A stretch of DNA of 64,000 nucleotides. Source: Angiostrongylus vasorum (Eukaryota; Nematoda; Chromadorea; Rhabditida; Metastrongylidae). The stretch is from positions 1 to 64,000 of the forward strand of contig JADANN010000190.1 of assembly GCA_018806985.1 (NCBI GenBank). The letters are read 5' to 3'. A program made the position numbers and the translations under genes. The notes beneath the pieces are model-generated. The model searched no databases, had not been told where the DNA came from, and was given only the letters and a program-made list of their open reading frames with translations. This document shows positions 20,925 to 31,639 of the stretch, in pieces (the first letter of the stretch is position 1; every line of letters starts with the position of its first letter).

Positions 20925-21180
20925 AGAGGATAGAGCATTCGGCATTGAGAAATCTTTGAGAGATGAGACATGCATTCGACTTCGATAAGCATCGTTAGTG
21001 GTGACTAGATGCATATTTGGTTTGTAGAGTGACTGGCTGTGCTTACCAAAGCATCGGAACAGTGCTGGCGTTCTTCGAGAAGGTCTGGTACCAATCTGTA
21101 TACTCCGAAGGTATGGAAGGTTTAGTGAGCTTTGGGTGCGATTGCGGAGCTACTCTAACGTCTGCACTACAAGCACTTTT
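20925..21180 (-). mobile_element. S1 SINE copy, degenerate
   Basis: Carries the S1 landmarks in reverse order: the GAGCATTCGGC-like end, CATTCGACTTC..AGCATCGTT and GTCTGGTACCAAT. Confidence 0.6.
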
Positions 21181-21397
21181 AGATGAATAAAAGGTGGGAA
21201 ACTGCACAATGAAGAAGATGCAGAAAAGGATGTCCAAGTTAGTCTTAATGGCAATTACCTATCTTAATACGCACGAAAGGATGAGTGTAGTTGCATACAA
21301 ATAAGGGATTCATTTTAAGTATAGTGGTTTTTACATAAAAAAGCAAGAAAAGACCGTGTTTTCTTGAACAGCCATGAAAATAAAGACTTAGCTATTA

Positions 21398-21430
21398 CTT
21401 CAGAAGGGCAATGCCGCCGAAACGTCTGCT
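21398..21430 (+). other. PLE-end-like motif remnant
   Basis: TCAGAAGGGCAATGCC then GCCGAAACGTC resembles the hairpin and GAAAC-GTC part of the PLE end motif at 7,619. The CTGA box is mutated and no PLE protein sequence flanks it. Confidence 0.3.
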
Positions 21431-22574
21431 TTACCGGAATAAAGTAACACCTGGTGTTGGCTTAGTAAGAATATAGAGAACTATTTGATCACTTCCGAGT
21501 CTAATAGTCAATACTCGCTAAGAGTCGGCCGTGCGAATTGTTACTTCAGCCTCAGCAACCTGAAAAGAGAGCGTTTTGTTTTTTCTCATTCTATTAAATT
21601 CCAGCTAATTTTATTGGAAAGTATAATATCCAGATAGATACCACGCTAGCATTCGTGTCTTAAACAAACCGAGAATATTCCTATGCACAATGCTGCAAAG
21701 GTATTCACACAAAAAGTGGTGTCAAAGCTAGCATAGCTCCACATCTGAACGCCTGATGCAAGTCTTTAGTTATTCAGAGAAATCGATGATCATCGCGTTG
21801 ACGAGGGGAAAACACCGTGGACTGCTCAACTATCGCACGTTTCCATAAACAATTCTTCACTGACATGAACGTCGTTATATGTTCACTGTTTTCTCTTCTC
21901 TATCATTCCGATGAAATCAGACTTAATGTTGTTAGACTAAGTCATTAAATCATCAGTAAAGCATTCAGATGCCACGGTGCGCTAAGTATAAATGGTCACC
22001 ATAATGGTTATATTTAGATTATAGAAGACGCTCAAACTCGAGTAGGTTCACCGTAACTGTCGCAAAGCCTGAATTTAGAATTCCGTTTTGAGGAGTGATG
22101 CCCGTTGCTTTCATCCTCACGGACAGCTCAATGGGCTTTCAAAAAAATAGATGTGAAGCTTATTTTTGTACGCGACCCCAGACCAGTTTTCAATCACTCC
22201 CCAGTCACTCAATTGTTGTTAGTCACTCGTAAATAAGCAAAGGAACGCATAAATTCATGTATATTAGGTTTACACAGATAAGTTACATAAGATCCGCAAA
22301 GCAGTGAGATAGAGCCCATTCTGGGAATCTAGTTTGTCTACGCGAATATAAGGTTAGTGTTCGCATTGTATGTACCACATAAACCCCTGTACATAAAAGC
22401 TGTAGACCAGTAACTCATTAATGTGAGACTCCTGAGCAGGATTATGTTCCTAGAATGATGAAGAGGAGACCAGAGACTAATAATTTTGAAAAACTAGAAA
22501 TGGAGAGAAAATCAGGAAAGTTTAAAAAACTACGCCATGAATCAAACCTTCATTCTTTTACCTCTTAATTGTTA
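21431..22574. other. No gene recognised
   Basis: AT-rich intergenic or intronic DNA. No coding signature, SINE or microsatellite stands out. Confidence 0.4.
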
Positions 22575-22975
22575 TGATATCCTCCGAACGATTTACCGCC
22601 TCATCGTGGTTGCGAGGTGTTTGTCGGACTACGATGTACAGTGTGTGATCCATCCTTTGGCAGGGTCTCCCAAGCCGAAAAAGGAGTCCAGCGTTTCCAT
22701 CAGGAAACCTAGCTAAGAGTAAACCAATACCTGGATCCACCACGGTCCTGGCATCAAAGTCGTATGGTGGCGAATCTAACTCTGATCAACAAGGTCTGCG
22801 ACTGACTGTGGTGGTGATGACCTTAACCAGACTTTCGCCAGGCTGACCTCGGGATTCTAGGGAACCACAATTGCTTGACCAGCAAGTCTCCGAAAAGCGG
22901 AGATTATGCTGGGGCTTGCACAACCAGTGAGGACGGGCCATTCAAGTATCAAGCAAGTAAGTTTTGTAATGATGT
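22575..22975 (+). mobile_element. R1 repeat, sense copy
   Basis: About 400-bp non-coding repeat with an internal CACCACGGTCCTGG block. Its 3' end (GCTGGGGCTTGCACAACC.. then AAGCAAGTAAG) resembles the RTE-A 3' end at 2,167-2,226. Other copies lie at 25,318, 54,565, 56,708 and 58,080. Confidence 0.75.
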
Positions 22976-23064
22976 ACTCAGCAAGTAATTCTACTATTAG
23001 TCGCTGCATTTAACAAATCCCTGCCTAATTTAGCTTTTCGTCAACTTGGGAACTCGAGAACTAA

Positions 23065-23298
23065 GCCCTTGATCAACACACAACGTTTTTTTTCGGCAAC
23101 TGTCGACGTTTTCTCGATAACTTCAGCACTACAGGAGTTCAGAACCTCATAGGTTTGCAAAAGAAACCTTGTTCCGCTGCGCGAGTATATAATTCCTACA
23201 TGGCACCTTACCGTTCCTATTTTGACCATGTTCGAAACAAAGCCTTCCAAAAACTGATCGAGAAATTTCAGTATTTAGAGTTTCCAATAGCTGCTTAG
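23065..23298 (+). CDS. Unassigned coding-like open stretch (possible exon)
   Basis: An open frame of 77 codons between a TAA at 23,062 and a TAG at 23,296-23,298. It contains RRFLDNFSTTGVQNLIGLQ and YFDHVRNKAFQKLIEKFQYL and has protein-like composition. There is no Met until about codon 49, so it would be an internal or last exon. No family is recognised. A competing minus-strand frame (23,250-23,041, 69 codons) overlaps it. Confidence 0.28.
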   Translation, partial: ALDQHTTFFFGNCRRFLDNFSTTGVQNLIGLQKKPCSAARVYNSYMAPYRSYFDHVRNKAFQKLIEKFQYLEFPIAA

Positions 23299-23675
23299 CA
23301 GCTGCAAAAGTAAAAGGAAATTTGGGAACACTATTATGTCTTCCTGCGCGAAATTACTGTTTTCATTTTCCTTTCTGTTAAGTGACCTGCATCGTATAAA
23401 CAAAAAAATTTTAAACTCTGATGATCCCTATTCCAGTCAATAAATTTCAGTACGAAATATGTAGACTTAAATTTGAAAGTGGCCACTATTTACTAGAGTT
23501 ACTAGCGTGAGACCTACCTCTACCGTCCTAGGTGTAGATATACATTCTGCAAAATACTCTTTCTAATATATATTAACTATACCTTGTTTATGACATTATC
23601 GTTGCAATCAAGCCATTCCTGCCTTGATGGGTCCACAGCGAAGGTGTAGTAATGGCCTAAAATCAATGTTACGCG

Positions 23676-23733
<58 letters not shown>

Positions 23734-23800
23734 AGGTATGTATATTTGAATACACGTATATATGGCAATATATAGATGCATATATATGTACAACTTTGCA
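23676..23800. repeat. TA-rich microsatellite
   Basis: Uninterrupted (TA)n from about 23,680 to 23,720 flanked by TGTATA variants. It creates spurious Tyr/Ile-rich frames on the minus strand. Confidence 0.97.
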
Positions 23801-23929
23801 TGTATGTACATATACATGCAATTATACATATCATATACATTACTACGCGTAATTTTGTGTGGAGACCAAAGCCCCAATTTTTTGCCGTCTGCGACATGCA
23901 TTGAAATCAGTCCGTAGGGTTACGTCTCT

Positions 23930-25310
23930 TCTATTTCACATGACTAGTCATCATATCTACTGTACGGGTCCTCATTGCCTCCTTCGTGCAAGAATGCATT
24001 TCTCGCATAAAGGAGAAAAAAGCCGCTAAATTCAAAAAACGAAGTCCCAAAACAATTATCAACTGGGACTTTTTCAACTCATCAATCGGCCGTTGGGAAG
24101 ATACTGTTGTCGATAACATCGAGGAGGAATACGACGGGCTCATTGAACATCTTCACGTTAGCGCTATGAAAGCTGAGATTTTGGAAGTCACCAAGACACG
24201 CCTGTCTCCAGAAACTCTCGAACTGATACACCAGGGTGGAAATCGTACGAGCTGTAGACAACCGCCAACTCGCATCCGGTCTTGCGAAATGATATAATCA
24301 GGCGATAAAAAAATATCTTAAAGAAAGAACAGCAGCAGTTTTGGTCAAATCTGAAGAGTCTAGGAAAAGCATTCGAAAGTCCACCGAAGCTTCACTGATA
24401 CACGACCAAGATGACTGCATTTCGATGCGCAAAAGGAAAGGTTAAAGCGTCCAGAAATTCAATGGAGAGATAATTCAGGAAAACTACTTAGATCTCTTCA
24501 ATAACCACTTCGTCGTTCCTTAATATGAAATAGAAGATGATGGATATGTCGCAACGCCGGTTCTCCATTGCGAAATCCTATATGCTATTTCGTCGGTGAA
24601 AAAATCGAACAGCACCAAGGTCTGGTGAAGATAAGATCTGAACATCTGAAGAACCTTCCGCTAGGTCTCGTAAACACACTGGTTCAGCTGTTCACACGAT
24701 AGCTGTCTGAATGGAAGCTCCCTACTCAATGGAAGACTAAGCAAGACCTTGCCCTTGTTCAAAAGTGTGTCCTCCACGACATTAGCAACTATCGCCGAAT
24801 CTGCTAGCTATCTGTTGCCAACACCCTTTCCACTCGAGTGATCCTAAATAGGGATTGAGATGGGATTGGACATTGGACCAAGGACAGCAATGTGAGCAAG
24901 CAGGGTTCAGGAATGATTCAGTACTATGGACCATTTCCACAACAAGACTCCTCGAAGAGTTGCGAGACTATAAAAGACCACTCTGAATCACTTTCATCGA
25001 TTTAAAGAAGGCCTTCGACTCAAATAGGATAGTCGTCGATGCCCTTGATAGTCAAGAAGTCCCGACTGAGTGCATAAACGTCCATCTTGACCTGTACAAA
25101 TATTTCAGAACCAAGATATCACTATTCTACAATGTTTTTAACATGGACGTCGAAAGATGGTTTAATCAAGGGATACCATCTCTCCAAAACTATTTACCGC
25201 CACCCTCGACAACGTCGTGCGAACATTGGAATGGGATAACACAGGGGTTAAGATCGATGCTCGTCAATTACATCATCTTGGCTTCGCTGATGACATCTTT
25301 CTTATTCACT
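23930..25310 (+). mobile_element. RTE-B middle fragment (end of EN to RT palm)
   Basis: Starts near the endonuclease SDHRLL region (about 23,965). It reads KKAAKFKKRSPKTIINWDF (24,021-24,075), VDNIEEEYDGLIEHLH and the linker. Heavily mutated reverse transcriptase follows: SEHLKNLPLGLVNTL near 24,640, DISNYRRIC near 24,780 and FIDLKKAFDSN near 25,000. It ends just after the RQLHHLGFADD block (about 25,260-25,290). Stops and frameshifts are numerous. An R1 copy begins directly after it. Confidence 0.85.
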
Positions 25311-25317
25311 TGTATAC

Positions 25318-25690
25318 TTGGATGACCAGCTCTCAACGATTGTGCGATTCCCAACATAATCTCCATTTTTTTCGGAGATTTGCTCGTTTAGCCATCGTGC
25401 TTCCCTGGAATCTCCGTCCAATGTCTGCAACAGATCCGCACCACAACTGGAGGTCGCCTCCTTTGTGGACTAGAAGGAAATTTGTAATCACGTGACTAGT
25501 TTGGTACCAGGACGGTGGTGGATCCTGGTATTGGTGTACGCTTAGCTAGGCTACTTCATGGATACGGCGGACTCTTTCTTAGCTCGGAGACAGTGCCAGG
25601 GATGAATCCACCTGCTGTACATAGCAGCGTAACAGCTAAGGCCTCCTCCCAGCTACGACGAGGCGGCACGCCGTTGAGAGGGAGAGAATT
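25318..25690 (-). mobile_element. R1 repeat, antisense copy abutting RTE-B
   Basis: Matches R1 in reverse orientation, including CCAGGACGGTGGTGGATCC (25,508-25,526). The tail end lies at 25,318, immediately beside the broken end of the RTE-B fragment. Confidence 0.75.
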
Positions 25691-25740
25691 ATTTGGACAA
25701 ACATTTCGGCGTAGGTCGCCTTCGATCCCCTAACAGAGGC

Positions 25741-26109
25741 CACTACCTTACTTCTTCATCTTGACGTACTTCCCCATTTATTTAAAGCGGTACTTGTTTA
25801 ATACCGCTGCTCTATAACATAAGTATTTACTACTTCAGCAGATTAGAAAATTTTCAGGGCTTGCATGACAGCTACAAAAAATATGCCAGGAGAGTAGTGT
25901 TTTCTTAAATCGCCAACCGTTAGACACGGTGGGAATTTAATATTAATGGTGTTTATTTTAAATTGATAAGTGTCCTATATAAGGCAAGCAGTGTTTCAAA
26001 AAATGAACATCGATGAGCATAACCTTAATCCGACTTCAGAAGCAAGATTATTCAAATTGGAATCTAAAGTTAGGAAGGAGTAATCATAGGAGATTTTTTC
26101 ACATCTTTC
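25741..26109. other. No gene recognised
   Basis: AT-rich sequence with no detectable coding or repeat family. Confidence 0.4.
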
Positions 26110-26235
26110 GCAAATGTGGGTTGTCTCATTAGGCAATGAATGGTTGCAAATGTTTCAACGTTTAGCAGCGACCCCAAATGTGGGTTGTTTGAGTAGGCAG
26201 TGAGTGGTTGTAATTGCTTCAACGGTTAGCTGTGA
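26110..26235. repeat. Two-copy direct repeat, about 62 bp
   Basis: The block beginning AAATGTGGGTTGTCTCATTA (about 26,112) is repeated with changes from about 26,174. Both copies end in GTTTAGC or GTTAGCTG. Confidence 0.7.
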
Positions 26236-26329
26236 CATCTGTTCGTAAGTGTCGCGTTTACTACGACGAAAATCATCGCCTACTCTGTTGAGTTGGTGCC
26301 CAAAGAATACGCCACATAAAAAAAGGGTA

Positions 26330-26600
26330 AAGCTGTCTGAGTTCATCAATCCATAAATTACGCGCCATTCATTCGACTTCATTAAGCATCGTTTGGAGGT
26401 GATTGAATGCATATCTGTCCTTTACAATGACGGTGGTCTAACGATGCATAGAGCAAGTGCTGCTATCCTTCCAAACAAGTCTGTTACCAATTCGCCCACA
26501 CCGGAGAGATGGATGGTTTGGTGAGTCTGGCGCATGATATCGATTCAATGTGTATTGCCGAGCCACTCCGACCACTGCGCCACCACGCTCCCCTTGTACA
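26330..26600 (-). mobile_element. S1 SINE copy
   Basis: Shows CATTCGACTTCATTAAGCAT, CTTTACAATGA, GCTGCTATCCTTCC and a CACTGCGCCA box (reverse of the A-box region) near 26,572-26,585. Confidence 0.75.
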
Positions 26601-26721
26601 CACCCATAAACGCCGCATAGCCAACACTGTACCAAGTGCCAGCTGGGATAACACACGAAACTGGGTTGGTCATGGACTGAAAAAGAGCGAACGCACCGGT
26701 GGTTCTCAATAAGGATACAAG

Positions 26722-26960
26722 CGAAAGATAGAGTATTAGGCGTTGATTGCTCCCTGAAGGATGCGGCATGCGTACGACTTGAGCAAGTATCGTTAGAAGT
26801 GAATGAACGGACATGTGGCCTGTACAGTCCAATGATTTGCCTGGATGTGTCAAATTAGTGCTGTTATCGTTCCTGGTAAATCTGGCACTAATGTGCTGAT
26901 TCTGGAAAGATGGCCGGTTTGTTGAGAACGTATGTGAGATCGCACCAGTGACCGCAAGTT
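26722..26960 (-). mobile_element. S1 SINE copy, diverged
   Basis: Same order of landmarks as the neighbour (GGCGTTGATTGCTCCCTGA, AGTATCGTTAGAAGTGA, CTGTTATCGTTCC) with more substitutions. Confidence 0.6.
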
Positions 26961-27224
26961 TATTGCAGATCACCTTTAACCTCTGCTCTACATAGCGCTT
27001 CAACAAGACAATTTCTCAGCTTCCGTTCACTCAATAGGATGGATTTTGAACGTTTTTTGAACGTTGGGAAATTTTTTGGTTATCGTGAACCCTAGAATTG
27101 TTCAAATCAGTGGAAACAGCAAGATTTTTTTTTGATATAAGCGCTCAAATTTGAGCTGATAATGTTCGATTTTAATTAAAAACAAATATACAGTCCTTCC
27201 TAAAACATTATGGACGAAGAAGCT

Positions 27225-27390
27225 ATGAGGTCGAGATATTTGCAAAATCTTTGGACCGCAGGTGCCTATGGTGGGGGAACGAACGCGCTATTGTCTTTTC
27301 CGGGGAGTAACGCGTTCACGACCGCACCATGCGGATCATAGGCACCTGCGGTCCAGAGTTTTGCAAATATCTCAGCTTCGTTGAAGTTAT
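27225..27390. mobile_element. S2 fold-back element, short
   Basis: GAGATATTTGCAAAATCTTT and GCAGGTGCCTATGGTGG on the left reappear inverted on the right as ATAGGCACCTGCGGTCC and GTTTTGCAAATATCTC. The two halves meet at about 27,325. It can form a long hairpin. Confidence 0.85.
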
Positions 27391-27735
27391 ATTTCGCAAT
27401 ATACCCTGCCATCAAAAAAGAGTAGGCAGTAGGCAAAAAGGTTAAAAAAGCTATGAGGTCTTCAAAAGATATGTACCAGTGACTGTTCTATGCGAGTTGC
27501 ACTTCTTCAACGATACCGCAATGGATAGGCAGGCCTACATATTTGACGTACTGCTCAGTGCTAGATGCAGTTTGCAGCAATTTAAAGATATCCCCCGTCG
27601 AAAGGCTAGCCTGTGGTATTCGATGTTCATGCTCTCGTTGCCAATGAGTGGTTTAACTGTGAAACCTTCACAGCGAAATTCTGGTTGTAAGAAAGCAACC
27701 GCGTAAGGTTTCACTACGAGTTATCGTGACGCTTG

Positions 27736-27952
27736 CTACCTCCGACGAAATTGTGCCAGTGATATCTTTTTTTCTACGACGACCACCGTGCGTGCTGTTT
27801 TGCCGATTCCGTTCCTTGTTCCTCGTCTCTTCCTAATTGTTTTGAATAAATCCGACTGTGGTACCACGTGACACATGAAATTTTCTTGCATTCTAATGCT
27901 TGAACACTGAAGTTGCAATTATACTCACTTTGTATGGTGAGCGGCGAGGCAT
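27736..27952 (-). pseudogene. Mariner-like transposase N-terminal fragment
   Basis: The minus strand reads VPQSDLFKTIRKRRGT then GIGKTARTVVVVEKKISL, the helix-turn-helix and GRPRT-like linker seen in mariner/maT transposases. A possible start MPRRSPYK lies at 27,952-27,929 before a GTGAGT donor. The catalytic domain is absent, so it is a fragment. Confidence 0.5.
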
Positions 27953-27959
27953 TTTAACG

Positions 27960-28411
27960 TGCACCGCATGATTAGAAAGCAGCATGGACGCAGAGAGGGC
28001 GTTCGGGAACGGCATGCCTTGGGGAGCAACGGCACACCGATGGACTGTAGAAGGTTCCGGATAGAGGTGCTGTTCATGTAGGATCTAAAATAATTTTAGT
28101 ATTTTGAATGATGAAGGAAGTTTATTATAGTTTTCAGCGAGCAGTTTTTTTCTTGGAACAAATAAACTACAAGAAATTTTGAAAGTCCATAAAAAAATGA
28201 GGCATATCCGAACCTGTGAAGGAGTTTGTGTGCTAGAGGTACCCGAAGCATCTTCCCATATCCGGTTATCCTTTATCAAGGATGCAAAACAAGGCCTACA
28301 GCAATGTATTTTCGTGGAAACTACGTATTTGTGAATGTGGGTCTTTCTGCCTCTATCTCGAGCAGTGCAAGACAGTGCCGTCTGAGGAGAACGTCTTGAT
28401 ATTATAGTTCA
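27960..28411. other. Unassigned; possible short minus-strand exon
   Basis: On the minus strand about 28,279-28,217 reads IKDNRIWEDASGTSSTQTPS before a donor-like CACAG|GTTCGG. It is too short to assign. Confidence 0.25.
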
Positions 28412-28755
28412 CCTCTATCACCTAAAGACCCGTTGATCGTCGAGTGACTCGAACGGACACCAGTAAATCTTGCATTTTTTTCCCTATTGCATGCAAAAAA
28501 TATTCCAGTGGGTTCTGCTCGCTCTAGGAACTCGCTGAGCATCATATCTTTCTCCTAGAGTTTTCGTGAAGAACTCTGATCATCGGGTCAGTGACCTTCG
28601 TGCAGTAGACTAGCCATCCCGAGGAATCCAGTCACTAACGGCTCTTGTACATCGGTTGTTGTTTATACGCCTGACGTGTCCGGCCCATCCTATCTTCGAC
28701 TGCTTGGTGTATAGAACGGCGTCTTTGATTTTTGATCATTGACGCAGGTCGGATC
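28412..28755 (-). mobile_element. RTE-B 3'-terminal fragment
   Basis: Antisense of the last 340 bases of RTE-B: the GATCGTCGAGTGACTCGA end block near 28,435 and the segment coding for the SKIRWAGHVRR-type region near 28,680. The ACAGGTGAT tail repeats are largely lost. Confidence 0.85.
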
Positions 28756-28904
28756 AAATGGCCAAACAGAATAAAAAGAAACGCGCAGATTATTAAGTGA
28801 AACAAGGATGATGAGACATCAGCAGAATTCGGCGCTCAGGAGCGCTTCGAACTCGCCATTACTCTTTTCGGGCAGCAAATAATTGGCTGTGAAAAACGCA
28901 AAGC

Positions 28905-29030
28905 GATGCCGTCGGCTGGTGTGGTTGACAACAGGTGAGCTTACGGAAACGGTAATCGTGAATTTGAAGCCCACCTGGAGTTCTGAATTTTACTCATGTC
29001 TCAGCATCGCTGCAGTTGCACTTCTCAAAT
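28905..29030 (+). mobile_element. S2-related tRNA-like SINE fragment
   Basis: GGCTGGTGTGGTTGACAAC resembles an A box and GTGAATTTGAAGCCCACCTG a B box plus the family's downstream CACCTG. CATGTCTCAGCATCGCTGCA follows, as in S2. Confidence 0.5.
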
Positions 29031-29039
29031 ACGAGTTTA

Positions 29040-29880
29040 TTTTCTGAAGCGAATATTACGCGGTTATAAACTGAAGATTTCAGAAGATAAACGATAACCG
29101 AATATGGGAAGATCCAGTTTCTTCATTAGAGTAGACGATTTCTTGACTACATTCGAGAAAAAACCTAGGATTATATCCAAAAGCGACTTCACTTCGTTTA
29201 GCTACACCTCTGCATATAGTTGGTCTAAGAAAAGTTTCCTCATTGATCAACCTGTTAGGAAGCCAGGATTTTTTTCTCAGTCTTAAACTCTTCTTAAAGA
29301 TGCAGTAATAGGCAACCGTGCATGTGAATGTAACGTCTGTTTATCCAGCATATCTAATTTCTAGTCATTTCCTTCACTAATTTTTTGTAAGTGCAACAAT
29401 CTGATTATACCACAACTTTTTACATTTTTTCTCCTAGACGAGTTTCCTTCCAAGGATTCAGTGTATTAAATATTTCTTGATGCCAAAATGTCTAAAAAAT
29501 AGACCGTGATCTCCTTCTATTTGCTGTATGAACCACGCCATGGCATCTGGCTGACGACGACGATTTTAATGTTATAGGAATGCACGACGTGAATGAACAT
29601 TCTAGTTATAAGCAGTGAAGGTGTATCACTTCTTTTAAAAAAATTTACAAAGAAAAAACCAGAAAATGTCCGATTTCCGCACTGTTGCATTTGCTTTAGA
29701 CTAGTACTATTGATCGGAGCGCCATCTGTCATCAATTCAACGCTAGCACTGCAAGGTTTTCCTCATCAGAACCGAGTCCTTCGTGTCACAATAACATACC
29801 TTTATCTCTCACACCCACTTTCAGAATAGTCGAAATTGTTCCGATAATTATTTCACTCAATTCGATTATGGAAAGACAAG
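29040..29880. other. No gene recognised
   Basis: Short frames on both strands (29,104-29,286 plus; 29,735-29,517 minus) show no domain. Confidence 0.35.
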
Positions 29881-30150
29881 GGATAAATTCTCCAGCACTG
29901 ATCAATCCTTGGAAGGCGTGTCATGCATTCCACGGCACCAAGTATCGTCAGAGGTGTGTGAATGCATAGCTGGCTTACACCATGACTCATGATGGCTACT
30001 GATGTATGATGTCAATGCTGCTATACCCGCAGACAGTTTCGCACCGGCTTGCAAATCAGGGAGAGCTTAATGAATTGTGGGCGCGGGACCGTGCCAACAA
30101 CCGCGACTGGCTGGTAGTTCACCTCTAACCACTGCGCTACGCTCTCCTTC
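29881..30150 (-). mobile_element. S1 SINE copy, diverged
   Basis: Landmarks GATCAATCC, GCATTCCACGGCACCAAGTA, ATGCTGCTATACCC and CCACTGCGCTACGC near 30,135 mark the family in reverse orientation. Confidence 0.65.
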
Positions 30151-30506
30151 AATGTCCAAAAACCGATTACAATTAGACACAAACAGAGCGCACCTGTTAC
30201 GAGTACTAGAATCTCCAGATGACAAGAATGATGATTCCACATCTGTTCTGAAAATTTAAACTTATATCACGATGAAAACACGGCAGCATAAATGCCCAAC
30301 CATCGCTGGTCTAAAAACCTTATCAATAAACATTTCATAGAGATAGCATCACAACCATTTCTTAAGAATCAGGAGCAAATGAGAGTACAATGATTCCACG
30401 AATTTCCGTCTAATCATTCCAAGTCTACGTAGCCTCTCTTAATAAAGTAGTTTGTAAGGTTACGCAAAATAATTCGATTTAATAGTTTTACTATTTTGCT
30501 CCGGAG
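30151..30506. other. No gene recognised
   Basis: AT-rich spacer between two S1 copies of opposite orientation. Confidence 0.4.
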
Positions 30507-30775
30507 CATGTGCGCGCAGTGGTGGAAGGCGCCCTGCAACACACACGTGTCCGGGCCCATGGCCCACCAAGCCTTCCATCCCTCCGGGTGGGCAAATTGG
30601 CACCAGACATGTCTGGAAGGATAGCAACACTGGCTCGATACATCGCTTGGCCGCCACGAGTCATTGTAAACGCTAAATATGCATTAAATCACCTCGAAAC
30701 GATGCTTAATGAAGTCAAATGCATGGCGTACTTCTCAGGGGATTGATCAACGCCGAGAGCTTTATCCTCTGTCCG
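30507..30775 (+). mobile_element. S1 SINE copy, sense
   Basis: Starts GTGCGCGCAGTGGTGGAAGG (A-box region). It has GCCCTGCAACACACAC, GCACCAGACATGTCTGG, CGATACATCG and ends GATCAACGCCGAGAGCTTTA. Confidence 0.8.
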
Positions 30776-30904
30776 TTTAACTATTTTGCCCCATCTATGG
30801 AGTTTAGAAAAAAAGTAAATCCTGTGAGGCGTGACCGACTGTAATTGTAATGGTTTCGCTGGAAATTGACACTCTAGCACTCAACTTTTTGATTTATTCT
30901 TTCT

Positions 30905-31290
30905 TTCAACGAAGCTGAGATATTTGCAAAACTCTGGACCGCAGGTGCCTATGGTGGGGAACGAACGCGCTATTGTCCTTTCCGGTGAGTAACGCGTTCA
31001 CCACCACAGCACGCGGGTCCTTCGTTTCGCCTGTCTCTCAATCTAGTTCTATCGATCTTTTGCCATCAGCAATCACCCGTCAACGGGAAAAAGATCGATA
31101 GAGCTAGCTGAGAGAAAGGCGAAACGAAGGACCCGCATGGTGTAGTGGTGAACGCGTTACTCCCCGGAATGGGCAGTAGTGCGTTCATTCCCCACCATAG
31201 GCACCTGCGGTTCAGAGTTTTGCAAATATCTCAGCTTCGTTGAAGTCATATTTCGCAGTATACCCTGCCATCAAAAAGGGTAGGCAGTAA
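30905..31290. mobile_element. S2 fold-back element, complete
   Basis: Left half 30,908-31,070 and right half 31,085-31,245 are inverted copies. Each contains GATATTTGCAAAACTCTG, the GCAGGTGCC block, the CGCGTTCACCACC block and GGGTCCTTCGTTTCGCC. They face each other across about 20 bases. The right half is followed by TATACCCTGCCATCAAAAAG, also seen after the 27,225 copy, suggesting a shared terminal sequence. Confidence 0.9.
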
Positions 31291-31639
31291 CTAAAAAGGT
31301 TAAAATTATTCTTTCTTCTTTTGCCTCTAGACGGTGACAATTATGTCATCAAATCAAAGCATATCAAATCTACAAAATACCAAAATTTCAACATAAGTGT
31401 GATTTATTCGTTGTTTTCTTGATAACCACACACGAGGTCGTGGTTATCTTTCTTCAATCGCAAAAACTGACGTTTTCCAGGATTTCGACTTTTTAGAGCC
31501 TACAACGGTCAAGTTGTCTGCAATCTAATCGGCCAGACATCTCCGTGACATAGAAAAACTGTGAAGTCTATGTTTTAATTACACTGAATACCAAATAGCT
31601 TCTTTGCACACTGACCGCTTTTTATCAGTCTTCCACCAA

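Noticed and set aside
23065..23298. DEG/ENaC channel exon from FSTTGV
   Set aside because: The resemblance is limited to a few residues and no other channel motif is visible.
23577..23901. Tyr/Ile-rich open frames of about 100 codons on the minus strand
   Set aside because: They are produced by the TA microsatellite and have no other support.
19195..25310. The RTE-B endonuclease piece (19,195-20,028) and the middle piece (23,930-25,310) as one element split by an insertion
   Set aside because: The pieces are nearly consecutive in the element (about 27 codons missing), but the last exon of the host gene (20,512-20,730) lies between them. It would have to be part of the later insertion, so two independent fragments are more likely.
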